Shown here piece after piece: positions 54,829 to 63,280 of a stretch of 64,000 nucleotides of DNA. Positions within the stretch are counted from its first letter, which is position 1, and every line of letters begins with the position of its first letter. Made by a program: the position numbers and the translations under genes. A model generated the notes under the pieces. The model searched no databases. It saw nothing but the letters and a program-made list of their open reading frames with translations, and had not been told where the DNA came from. The DNA lies in the NCBI RefSeq assembly GCF_003390915.1, contig NZ_QMEM01000002.1:514518-578517 (forward strand), given 5' to 3'. Origin of the DNA: Lewinella sp. IMCC34183 (GTDB lineage Bacteria > Bacteroidota > Bacteroidia > Chitinophagales > Saprospiraceae).

Positions 54829-57579
54829 CTAATTGAAAAGATTAGCAAATCGAAGTAGCGGCAGCGGGTCAACTTGCAAACTCAGGAAGGGGCCCGCCCC
54901 GCGTAAGAGGTTTTCCTTGTCTTGGAGGCCGTTGTTGAGGATGCGATACTCCGTATGTCGGTAGGCGTGGTAACCCGCAATCATTTTAACACCCGGCCAT
55001 ATATCCATAGCCACACCGAGGTGGTAATTGGAAGCTAAGTTCGGAAAACTAGTTCCTAGGTAGATAGAAGTCCGACTGAGCCATTCTCGTTTTTCCAACT
55101 TACTGGAGAAAAGCCAGGCGCTGTTAGTATTCACCAGCGGACGCAAGTGGATATGCACTCCCGCCCCAACCCGGACGGCGCTATCATCTACTTTTGTGGA
55201 GAGCCCTCCGTCGCCCTCGGTTAATTCCACGCGGTTGATGTTACCAAAGGAGTAGCCGAGTCCGGTACTCACCGTGATACGGTGCCCCGGGGAGGTGCGG
55301 TAGGTAATACGTTTGGTAGCCGAGGCTTTGCCCTCCTTGTTGAGGAGCTGTATGGCGTGGCTGTGCCGTTGTGCTTTGCCGTCGTTCTCCAGTTGGTCGG
55401 TCACCGTACGCCACCGGGCCAATTTGTTAACGGTCGGCTCTAGCATTGCGGGTGGAAGTATCCGGGAGGGAAGTTCAGAGAATACGGAAATTAGTGCTTC
55501 AAATGACCGCCTTTTCGTATCGAATTTGCCCACGACACCGTCGACGTGGGCTACCGTCTCCCTCAGTTGAATATTACTCGAGGTATCAATATAACGGGTG
55601 ATGACCGTCTGCACCGCCTCGCTCTCCTGGACTTCATGTAGACAGGACAGTACAGTGTGATCGATCTGTGGTTCCTTACAAACATCAAAGTAAGGCCGCA
55701 AAGTCTGATAGGGCAAGTCGGTGATCATGTCGCATTGTTGCAAATCCAATCTATACTTTTTGGCAATGGTAGCGTAAATCACTTCCGAGATAGCCTCCTG
55801 GATGTCAGCATCAGATAGAAAAACTGGGTTTGATGGCTCTAAATCTAAATCCAATGTCTTACCCACTAAATTATTTAGGTTCCTCTCCACTAAATTTCCA
55901 TCAAGAATCTTACCCACAAAATCATCCAGGCTCCTCACTTCTAAATTAATGACGTCACGAGTTTCCTCGCCACCATTATAACCAATCCTAGAATGGTCGG
56001 AAGGTTCCGGCCCCTGCGTAGAAGTCAACAATCGTGCCATTCCTGTAGCCAAAAATCCTCCGTTAGTGAATACGGATGCCGCTAGGCCGGCGACTTCACC
56101 GATGGTTGTTTGGGCAGATGATTGATCCTCGATAGTGGTCGCGGCGGGGATGTTCTTTACCTTCTCATCAGTCGCCACGTTCGTCACGATGGTGTACAGG
56201 CTATCCTGCGTAGCTATAGCGATTGGAATGTTGTCGAGCGAAAGTCGTTGCATTCCGCGGCTACCGTCGAAGGCGGCAACGTGCACCAACTGCGTCCGGT
56301 ACTGCGGTACGCAGAACTCGAACTGCTGCCGCCACTCCCTTGCTTTCAGGTTGGCCGAGCGCAGCTTTGTATTTTCAGCGCGCAGCGAATCATTGTAACC
56401 CTTGAAAGAAAAGCGCTCGCTCCCCCGCCTGGATTCGCGCAGCAGGGAGTCCATGGTCCGGTAATCGATCCGGCCCGCGTTAATGTCCACCGAATCGATC
56501 ATCTGCCGGATTACGGTCTCGACGTATCGATTGTACCTATCCGCAAGCCCTCTATCGTAACCTTGCTTCACTGGAAGTTTCAGGCTATCGGTGAACCCCA
56601 GGGGATTAAGCGCGATTCGGCCTTCGGTGAGCCATAGGGCAGTCAATATCCACCGATTTAAACTATCGTTAGTCTGACATAGAACGTTTGCTGCTAATCG
56701 CCTGTCCGTAGCGGCCAACAATTCCTCCAGCTCGGTAAACCAGGAACTGCAGGGTGAGATAGCTCCAAATGAATTCCTAGGGTTATTTGGGTAGTCATCA
56801 TATAATTTTTTTTCCTCCCTAAGCGCTCGGTAAGCGTCCGTAATTTTGTCTGGCGTTTGTGCACTTAAAAAGCCGGCAAGGCCTACGATGCTGTCGTAAT
56901 ACGCTACCGTAAATTCCTTCTCCACCACTGGACTAATCAGGCGAAAGACGACCTCGTTGTCCGGGCAATCACCGGTTTGGAACGCGGGAGATTCAAAATC
57001 ATAGCGTCCGGAAGCATTTGGCGTACCAAAAGTGACCGAATCATCTGCCCTTTCGCAGCCTATTGACAAGGCTGCCGTGAGCAGGTTATAGTAGCTATCT
57101 CTAGAAAATTGGTGGAAAACTTCCGGCTTAAGGTAGGTATAGGAATTGTTCCCGAAGTCGAGTCTATTTCCGGCAGCGGGGGCCTTCAGTATCTTTTCCG
57201 CGCGACGCAATTCTTGTTTGAGGACCTCTGCTTCACCCGCAAGGCCAATGTTTGCGAGCTCCTGCTTCAATTTTTCACCTTCCATCGCCTCAACCGTCCG
57301 ACGCATCTTGGCCGCAATGTCCGCAAAGAGCTGCTTGATGCGATTGTCTGGATACTCCACTTGCCCGGTAAGTTTATACCAGCGGCCCGGTTCCAAGGCA
57401 AATGTGTAATCGGTATTTGCGGTCCTGCCGGTGCTGTCGATGAGCAGCCAAAGCTTGTAGGCATTTTTTTTCGTTTTCCCTCCCGTGGCGACCTGAGCGT
57501 AACCCAAGGAAGTGCTGAACAAATAGCTGATTAGGACCAGTAGGGATAGTCCCCATCGAAATGATCGATATTTCCTCAT
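54829..57579 (-). CDS. Large unrecognised envelope protein with C-terminal barrel-like end
   Basis: A 916-residue exported protein from the ATG at 57579 (MRKYRSFRWGLSLLVLISYL, signal peptide to about 30). The open frame before this start holds no recognisable sequence. A beta-rich start is followed by a helical, probably coiled-coil region (about 65-110). The C-terminal ~150 residues (RITVSTGLGYSFGNINRVEL, RVGAGVHIHLRPLV, SIYLGTSFPNLASNYHLG, and so on) look like an outer-membrane beta-barrel with amphipathic strands. The middle 500 residues match nothing I know. With the downstream lipoprotein it forms a two-gene unit next to the restriction locus. Function unknown. Confidence 0.65.
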   Translation of the reverse strand: MRKYRSFRWGLSLLVLISYLFSTSLGYAQVATGGKTKKNAYKLWLLIDSTGRTANTDYTFALEPGRWYKLTGQVEYPDNRIKQLFADIAAKMRRTVEAMEGEKLKQELANIGLAGEAEVLKQELRRAEKILKAPAAGNRLDFGNNSYTYLKPEVFHQFSRDSYYNLLTAALSIGCERADDSVTFGTPNASGRYDFESPAFQTGDCPDNEVVFRLISPVVEKEFTVAYYDSIVGLAGFLSAQTPDKITDAYRALREEKKLYDDYPNNPRNSFGAISPCSSWFTELEELLAATDRRLAANVLCQTNDSLNRWILTALWLTEGRIALNPLGFTDSLKLPVKQGYDRGLADRYNRYVETVIRQMIDSVDINAGRIDYRTMDSLLRESRRGSERFSFKGYNDSLRAENTKLRSANLKAREWRQQFEFCVPQYRTQLVHVAAFDGSRGMQRLSLDNIPIAIATQDSLYTIVTNVATDEKVKNIPAATTIEDQSSAQTTIGEVAGLAASVFTNGGFLATGMARLLTSTQGPEPSDHSRIGYNGGEETRDVINLEVRSLDDFVGKILDGNLVERNLNNLVGKTLDLDLEPSNPVFLSDADIQEAISEVIYATIAKKYRLDLQQCDMITDLPYQTLRPYFDVCKEPQIDHTVLSCLHEVQESEAVQTVITRYIDTSSNIQLRETVAHVDGVVGKFDTKRRSFEALISVFSELPSRILPPAMLEPTVNKLARWRTVTDQLENDGKAQRHSHAIQLLNKEGKASATKRITYRTSPGHRITVSTGLGYSFGNINRVELTEGDGGLSTKVDDSAVRVGAGVHIHLRPLVNTNSAWLFSSKLEKREWLSRTSIYLGTSFPNLASNYHLGVAMDIWPGVKMIAGYHAYRHTEYRILNNGLQDKENLLRGAGPFLSLQVDPLPLLRFANLFN

Positions 57580-58215
57580 AGCACATCCTCTGTAGCGTTC
57601 GAGAGATAAATCCAATACTGTACCGATAAAAATTGCAAATAAAAGTGGTTCCCCTTGCGGTACTAGGAGATCATAGCATACTGGGTCAGCGCCTTGTAGA
57701 CAATGGTCTGTCAATAGGATAGTGACTATGTCATATATCCACGCACTGGGGGTAAAGTAACCTACTGCGATCAACTATATTTATCGACTGCTCGCACGGG
57801 AAAATTCATGTCCGATCCTTTAGCTTTGGAAATTGAACTCTCCAACCCTGTCTCCCAATATTTACGTTTGTTAGCCGGTCAGGCTTCGTTGATTCTGCAA
57901 CGCTTTATATACGTGATATCTCACACTGCCGTCTTAATGTAGCGCTACCCTAACAGTCCTTTTTATTCGGGGATCCGCTGCCGCTTTAACGGTCGCGTTT
58001 CTGCTCCTGTACAACAAATCCGGAAATCAGCTCAACCTTTATATCTGATTTCTGGCCAGTTTCGCTACGAAAGTGTCCTTCCCGTATTAGTTGATTTACT
58101 CTTCTGTATCTGAAAGAGGAAACGTGCTCCTATCGGCCGAGCTCAGGCCCCCTTAAACCGAGAGCAATACCCTTCAACCGCTTGCGGCGCGTATTTGCGG
58201 ATCCGGACAATATCC
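57580..58215. other. Intergenic region
   Basis: About 640 bp with no supported gene. Composition is AT-richer than its surroundings. No strong hairpin seen. Confidence 0.4.
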
Positions 58216-58440
58216 CTATCGCCACTTAATCCCACACCCAGCACTAGGATACTGCGTCTCCGGACTGCCCCCCCTTCAACATCGCCTTGATGGCGCTGCG
58301 GAAGTCCTCGCCGGTGAACGACCCGCCCGACCGCGGCCGACTCGCATCCAACCGCCCGCGGTAGTACAGCTTGCCCTGGCCGTCGAAGAGACAGAAGGCG
58401 AGGGTGCAGATGGCGTCGTAGCCTTTGGCGGCAGACTGGT
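58216..58440 (-). pseudogene. Decayed 3' half of a redoxin gene
   Basis: Homologous to the C-terminal half of the redoxin gene at 37.9-38.4 kb, from SAAKAYDAACT through FDGQGKLYYRGRLDESRP to the end (stop CTA at 58216 in the intact frame). It has a frameshift in a G-run (KGG then a stop) and lacks the first half with the CxxC motif. GCGGGTT units (58451-58463) follow, as in the intact copy. Confidence 0.85.
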
Positions 58441-58450
58441 AAGCGACAGT

Positions 58451-58463
58451 GCGGGTTGCGGGT
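58451..58463. repeat. Residual GCGGGTT heptamers next to the redoxin relic
   Basis: Two partial GCGGGTT units remain, against seven at the intact redoxin gene. Confidence 0.75.
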
Positions 58464-58583
58464 AAGCAAGAAATCTCCGAACAAACAGTCCCCTGTCTCC
58501 CGTCCCTAAATCCCTGTGTCCCTAAGTCTTTAACAAAATACTTTCCCCGCCCCCACCATGAACCACCCCCCTGCATCTTTCCT

Positions 58584-58591
58584 TACCTTCC
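58584..58591 (+). promoter_or_regulatory. Candidate -7 element (TACCTTCC) before dctP
   Basis: 22 bp before the dctP start; identical to the element before rpoN. Confidence 0.3.
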
Positions 58592-58613
58592 CAAAAAACC
58601 CGGCACCTGCGCC

Positions 58614-59597
58614 ATGCGCCCCACCCTCCCCCTCCTTTGCTGTGTACTAGTCCTGCTATTCAGCGGGGGCTGCCGTAAGGCCGAGCGCGAGCCCGAATTC
58701 CTCCTCCGCGCCAGCCTGCTAGTAGCCGAAGACCACACCTGGTACCGCGCCTTCGAATACTTCGGGCGGATCCTGGAGGAGCGCAGCGACGGCCGCATCG
58801 TGCTGCAGACCTACCCCTCCGAGCAGCTGGCCAAGGAGATCGAGGCCATCCGCATGATCCAGACGGGGGTGATCGACATGACCAGCACCAGCAGCCTGCT
58901 GAGCAACTGGACCGAGATCATGGCCTTCTGCGAAATGCCCTTCTATATGGAATCCATGGAGGAGGTGGACAGCCTCATGGCCGGCACCCTGGGCGAGCGC
59001 ATCGAGGAGGCCATGATCCGCGATACCGGGCTGCGGCCCGTCGGCTACTTCCAGGCGGGGCCGCGCCACCTGACCTCCAACCGGCCGATCCGCACGCCGG
59101 AGGACCTGACCGGGCTCGTCATCCGCATCCCCAACATCCCGGCCTTCGTGACGGCCTGGGACGCCCTCGGCGCCAAAGCCACCCCCATGGCCTTCTCCGA
59201 AGCCTTCACCTCCCTGCAGCAGGGCGTCATCAACGCCCAGGAGAACCCGCTGCCCCTCACCAAGATGGCCGGCTTCTACGAGGTGCAGCAGTACGTGAAC
59301 CTTACCTACCACGTCTTCGGCTGGACCCACCCCGTGATCGGTGAGGCGCAGTTCCAGCGCTTCCCCGACGACCTGAAGGCCATCTTTCTGGAGTGCGCCC
59401 GTGACATGCAGATCCGCGAACGCGAACTCTTCTACGCCAACGCCGAAGAAACCCGCCGCTTCCTGGAGGACGCCGGCATGGAATTCCTGGAGGTCGACCG
59501 GCCGGCCTTCGTGGCGGGCTGCGGCGACGCGGTGTACAACACCCTCTCGCCCGACATGCAGCAACTGTACCGGGAACTCAAAGCGGGTAAGGAATGA
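58614..59597 (+). CDS. dctP: TRAP transporter solute-binding protein DctP-like (lipoprotein)
   Basis: A 327-residue periplasmic substrate-binding protein, starting at the ATG at 58614 (MRPTLPLLCCVLVLLFSGGC; lipobox ends in Cys20). ASLLVAEDHTWYRAFEYFG and GVIDMTSTSSLLSNW are DctP family blocks, and LVIRIPNIPAFVTAWDALGA carries the conserved Arg that binds a carboxylate. ENPLPL precedes the hinge. It captures an organic acid or related anion for the membrane components downstream; substrate cannot be told. A GCRGGTGCCGG motif lies directly before the ATG. Confidence 0.9.
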   Translation: MRPTLPLLCCVLVLLFSGGCRKAEREPEFLLRASLLVAEDHTWYRAFEYFGRILEERSDGRIVLQTYPSEQLAKEIEAIRMIQTGVIDMTSTSSLLSNWTEIMAFCEMPFYMESMEEVDSLMAGTLGERIEEAMIRDTGLRPVGYFQAGPRHLTSNRPIRTPEDLTGLVIRIPNIPAFVTAWDALGAKATPMAFSEAFTSLQQGVINAQENPLPLTKMAGFYEVQQYVNLTYHVFGWTHPVIGEAQFQRFPDDLKAIFLECARDMQIRERELFYANAEETRRFLEDAGMEFLEVDRPAFVAGCGDAVYNTLSPDMQQLYRELKAGKE

Positions 59598-60061
59598 GGT
59601 CCTTCGTCCGCCTCGCCGATACCACCCTCAAGTGGGGCACCCTCGCCATGACCGGCGCCTTCATCGGCTGCGTGCTCGTGCAGATCTACGCGCGGCTCTT
59701 CCTGGCCACCGCCCCCTCCTGGACCGAGGAGGCCGCCCGCCTCTGCTTCGTGCTGGCCATCGCCTTCGCCGCCGGCCCGGCCCTGAAGCGCGACGCCTAC
59801 GTCTATTTCGACTTCCTCTACGACCGCCTGCCGCCCGGCGCGCGGCGGTGGCTCACCCTCACGATCGACCTGCTTACGGTGGCGCTCTTCCTGCTCTTTC
59901 TCTACCACGCGGTAGCCTTCACGGCGATGGGTACGGTGGAGCGGTCGCCGACCCTGCAGTTTCCCATGGCGATCGCCTTCGGTTCCATGGTGGTGCTGGC
60001 GCTGTCCGTGCTGCTGTACGCGGTGGACCGCCTGCGGACCTACAAGTCCCCGCGCCCATGA
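59594..60061 (+). CDS. dctQ: TRAP transporter small permease DctQ-like
   Basis: A 155-residue small membrane subunit with about four membrane segments (LAMTGAFIGCVLVQIYARLFL, FVLAIAFAAGPALKRDAYV, and others). The layout SWTEEAARLCFV is typical for DctQ. Start overlaps the dctP stop (ATGA) and its stop overlaps the dctM start, so all three are translationally coupled. Needed for transport with DctM. Confidence 0.9.
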   Translation: MRSFVRLADTTLKWGTLAMTGAFIGCVLVQIYARLFLATAPSWTEEAARLCFVLAIAFAAGPALKRDAYVYFDFLYDRLPPGARRWLTLTIDLLTVALFLLFLYHAVAFTAMGTVERSPTLQFPMAIAFGSMVVLALSVLLYAVDRLRTYKSPRP

Positions 60062-61332
60062 TCTGGATCCTCCTCGGCAGCTTCGCGGTCTTCCTGCTCC
60101 TGCGCTTCCCGATCGCCTTCGCGCTGGGGCTGTCGTGCCTCATCTACCTGCTCGCGGCGGGCATCCCCCTCATCATCGTGCCCATGAAGATGTACTCGGG
60201 CATCGATGTCTTCGTGCTGCTCAGCATCCCCGGCTTCATCATGGCGGGCAACCTCATGAACCAGGGCGGCCTCACCGAGAAGATCATCGACTTCTGCAAC
60301 CGGCTCGTGGGCCACATCCGCGGCGGACTCGCCCTCGCCAACATCGCCGCCTCCATGCTCTTCGCGGGTATCTCCGGCACGGCCATCTCGGATACGGCCA
60401 GCATCGGCTCCGTCATGATCCCGGCCATGAAGAAGGAGGGCTACGACGCCCCCTTCGCCTGCGCGGTCACGGCGGCCTCCTCCACCGTGGGCCCCATCAT
60501 CCCGCCCAGTGTGTCGATGATCATCGCGGCCACCCTGACGGGACTCTCCGTCGGCAAGCTCTTCCTGGCCGGTGCCCTGCCCGGTCTGCTCCTCGGCCTC
60601 AGCCTCATGGGCCTCACCTACTACATCTCCCGCCGGCGCCAGTACCCCACCCACGAACGCAGCAGCTGGCGGCAGGTGGGCCGCAGCTTCTTCAATACCT
60701 TCTGGGCGCTGCTGATGACGGTGGTCATCCTCTTCGGCATCATCGGGGGCTTCTTCACGCCCACGGAGGCCTCCATCGTGGCGGTGGTGTACGCCCTGCT
60801 GGTGGGCAAGTTCGTCTACCGCCGCCTCACGCTGCGTAAGGCCCTGGTGGTGCTCCTCGACTCCATGCGCACCTCGGCCTCCCTCATGGTGCTCATCGGC
60901 TTCGCCAACCTCTTCGGCTGGATCCTCATCATCGAGCGGCTGCCGCAGACCGTCTCCGAGGGCATCCTGGGCTTCACCGACAACCCCTACGTCGTGCTGC
61001 TGCTCGTCAACCTGCTGCTGATCTTCGTCGGCACCTTCATGGAGACCATCGCGGCCCTGCTCATCCTCTTCCCCATCCTGCTCAACGTGGCCGTGGCGGT
61101 GGACATCGACCCGATCCACTTCGCCGTCGTGGCCCTCCTCAACCTCATGATCGGCCTTACCACCCCACCCCTGGGCGTCTGCCTCTTCGTGGCCGCGGGC
61201 ATCGGCAAGACGTCCATCGGCAGCGTCACCCGCGCCGGCTTCCCCTTCCTGCTCGTAAGCCTGCTCGTGCTGGCGCTGGTCACCCTCATCCCGGGCCTTT
61301 CCCTCTGGCTGCCCGAGCTCTTCACCGACTGA
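60058..61332 (+). CDS. dctM: TRAP transporter large permease DctM-like
   Basis: A 424-residue large permease of the ion-transporter superfamily with about twelve membrane segments. FALGLSCLIYLLAAGIPL, GGLALANIAASMLFAGISGTAISD, and GLTTPPLGVCLFVAAGI are typical DctM blocks. It uses a sodium or proton gradient and DctP-bound substrate. The start ATG at 60058 overlaps the DctQ stop (ATGA). A degraded second copy of its last 30 codons lies at 61923-62030. Confidence 0.93.
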   Translation: MIWILLGSFAVFLLLRFPIAFALGLSCLIYLLAAGIPLIIVPMKMYSGIDVFVLLSIPGFIMAGNLMNQGGLTEKIIDFCNRLVGHIRGGLALANIAASMLFAGISGTAISDTASIGSVMIPAMKKEGYDAPFACAVTAASSTVGPIIPPSVSMIIAATLTGLSVGKLFLAGALPGLLLGLSLMGLTYYISRRRQYPTHERSSWRQVGRSFFNTFWALLMTVVILFGIIGGFFTPTEASIVAVVYALLVGKFVYRRLTLRKALVVLLDSMRTSASLMVLIGFANLFGWILIIERLPQTVSEGILGFTDNPYVVLLLVNLLLIFVGTFMETIAALLILFPILLNVAVAVDIDPIHFAVVALLNLMIGLTTPPLGVCLFVAAGIGKTSIGSVTRAGFPFLLVSLLVLALVTLIPGLSLWLPELFTD

Positions 61333-61439
61333 CGTAAAAGACTTTTGCGCCTGGGCGCAGGTGCCGGGGGAACACCGGGAATTTGCAAGCGTTGGTACGT
61401 AGCGAGACTATCCTCATCATCCTATTCAAGCTTCGTACC

Positions 61440-61874
61440 ATGGCTGACATGACGTTACAAGACATTTCGGAAAAGATCAAGGACATCGACTTCGGTATGC
61501 TATCGACCCGGACCACCGGCGACGCCGTCGCCAGCCGCCCGATGAGCAACAACGGCGAGGTCGACTACGACGGCGACTCCTACTTTTTCTGCCACGAATC
61601 CACTCGCATGGTGAGCGACATCCAGGGCGACCCGCACGTCGGCCTCACCTTTACCGGCAAGAAAGGACTGCTGGGCAAGCCGCCGGTCTTCATCGCCATC
61701 GTGGGTATGGCCGAGCTCATCCAGGATAAGGCCCGCTTCGCCGAGCACTGGGTCAAGGACCTCGAGCGCTGGTTCGAGCAGGGCATCGATACCCCGGGGT
61801 TGGTACTGATCAAGGTACGCGCCGAGCGCATCCACTACTGGGACGGCGAGGACGAAGGCGAATTGATCCCGTAG
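61440..61874 (+). CDS. Pyridoxamine 5'-phosphate oxidase-like flavin protein
   Basis: A 144-residue split-barrel protein of the general stress protein 26/PNPOx-like family, from the ATG at 61440. LSTRTTGDAVASRPMSNNG and SYFFCHESTRMVSDIQGDPHVGLTF hold the flavin-phosphate binding sites, and DTPGLVLIKVRAERIHYWDG is the end of the barrel. It probably binds FMN or F420-like cofactor and is related to redox or stress functions. It lies between dctM and its 3' relic. Confidence 0.87.
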   Translation: MADMTLQDISEKIKDIDFGMLSTRTTGDAVASRPMSNNGEVDYDGDSYFFCHESTRMVSDIQGDPHVGLTFTGKKGLLGKPPVFIAIVGMAELIQDKARFAEHWVKDLERWFEQGIDTPGLVLIKVRAERIHYWDGEDEGELIP

Positions 61875-61922
61875 CGGAGCTGTAGTCGCTCTGCTCAACA
61901 GGATTAGGTTCGCGACCCACGG

Positions 61923-62030
61923 GTGGGCGGCTTCCCCTTTCTAGCCGTAAGCCTGCTGGTTCCGGCGCTGGAGCCCCCGATCCCGGGCCCGTCGCTACGG
62001 TTGTCGGAGCGTTTTACCGAGGGATGGTTA
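61923..62030 (+). pseudogene. Relic of a second dctM 3' end
   Basis: Reads GGFPFLAVSLLVPALEPPIP and on to RFTEG, which aligns with the C-terminus of DctM (AGFPFLLVSLLVLALVTLIP ... ELFTD). Diverged, with no flanking ORF. Shows an old duplication around the PNPOx-like gene. Confidence 0.7.
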
Positions 62031-62064
62031 CCTTCCTACCCTACTTTCTACACTCCCCCACCCT

Positions 62065-63264
62065 ATGACCTTCCTCTGCATCACCTGTTACTACAAGGGC
62101 GCGCCCTTCCTGCGCGCCTGCAAGGCCGCCGGCAACACCGTTTACCTCCTCACCGTCAAGAAGCTGGAGCACGCGGACTGGCCCCGGGAGTCCATCGACG
62201 AATTCTTCTACCTCGAAAGCGACAGCAACTCCGCTACCGCCCTCGCCAACCTCGCCAAGGGATTCGCGTGGATGTACCAGAGCCGGCCCATCGACCGCGT
62301 CGTGGCGCTGGACGACTTCGACGTAGAGAAGGCCGCCTACCTCCGCGAGGAGTTCCGCCTGCCGGGTATGGGACAGACCACCGCCCGCTACTTCCGCGAC
62401 AAGCTGGCCATGCGCATGCGGGCCCGCGAGCAAGGTATCCCCGTGCCGGCCTTCAGCCCCCTGTTCAACGACGTGACCCTCACGGAATTCGCCAACTCCA
62501 TCACCTATCCCTGCCTCATCAAACCCCGCGGCGAGGCCAGCGCCACCGGCATCACCAAGGTGCACTCCGCCGAGGAACTCTGGGAGCAGGTACACGCTCT
62601 CGGGGAGCGCCGCAAGGATTACCTGGTGGAGCAGTTCCGCCCCGGCGACGTCTACCACGTGGATGCCCTCTCGGTCGACGGCGAGATCGCCTTCTGCCAG
62701 GTATCGCGCTACCTCAGTACCCCCTTCGAGGTGGCCCACGGCGGCGGCATTTTTCGCTCGGTGAGCGTCCCCTACCACGACGAGGACGCCGTGACCCTGC
62801 GCCGGCTGACCGGCAGCGTTATGCACGCCTTCCGCATGCAGTTCAGTGCCTCCCACACCGAGTTCATCAAGACGCAGGACGGCCGGTTCGTCTTCCTCGA
62901 AACCGCCAGCCGCGTCGGCGGTGCTCACCTCGCCGAAATGGTCGAGGCCGCTACCGGCATCAGCCTCTGGGCGGAGTGGGCCAAGCTGGAAACCGCCAAG
63001 GCCCGCGGCCGCGACTACGCCGTCCCCGAGCGCCGCTACGACCAGGCGGGCATCGTGGTAAGCCTGTCGCGCTTCGAGTACCCCGACACCTCCTCCTTCA
63101 CCGACCCGGAGATCGTCTGGCGCATGGACAAGAAGCAGCACGTGGGCCTCATCGTCGCCTCCGAATCGACCGGCCGCATCCGGCAGCTGTTGGACGACTA
63201 CGCCGGACGCATCGCGAGCGATTTCCACGCGTCGGCCCCGGTACCTAATAAGTCGGCGCATTAG
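62065..63264 (+). CDS. ATP-grasp domain protein (carboxylate-amine ligase type)
   Basis: A 399-residue ATP-grasp enzyme. An N-terminal pre-ATP-grasp fold (MTFLCITCYYKGAPFLRACKAAG) is followed by the ATP-grasp domain: ITYPCLIKPRGEASATGI has the ATP-binding Lys and Gly loop, VEQFRPGDVYHVDALSVDG the central strands, and FVFLETASRVGGAHLAEM the metal-binding Glu-x-x-x-Arg part (ExAxR). It joins a carboxylate to an amine or thiol; substrates unknown. It is unrelated in sequence to the AT-rich graspetide-type ligase at 36 kb. Confidence 0.9.
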   Translation: MTFLCITCYYKGAPFLRACKAAGNTVYLLTVKKLEHADWPRESIDEFFYLESDSNSATALANLAKGFAWMYQSRPIDRVVALDDFDVEKAAYLREEFRLPGMGQTTARYFRDKLAMRMRAREQGIPVPAFSPLFNDVTLTEFANSITYPCLIKPRGEASATGITKVHSAEELWEQVHALGERRKDYLVEQFRPGDVYHVDALSVDGEIAFCQVSRYLSTPFEVAHGGGIFRSVSVPYHDEDAVTLRRLTGSVMHAFRMQFSASHTEFIKTQDGRFVFLETASRVGGAHLAEMVEAATGISLWAEWAKLETAKARGRDYAVPERRYDQAGIVVSLSRFEYPDTSSFTDPEIVWRMDKKQHVGLIVASESTGRIRQLLDDYAGRIASDFHASAPVPNKSAH

Positions 63265-63280
63265 TTTCGGCTCGGCCTTA

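Noticed and set aside
57580..57774. N-terminal extension of the 916-residue protein
   Set aside because: A proper signal peptide begins at 57579; the upstream codons read as random sequence.
61923..63248. A 441-residue frame overlapping the ATP-grasp gene
   Set aside because: Only its first 35 codons are meaningful (dctM relic); the rest is Arg/Pro/Gly-rich shadow.
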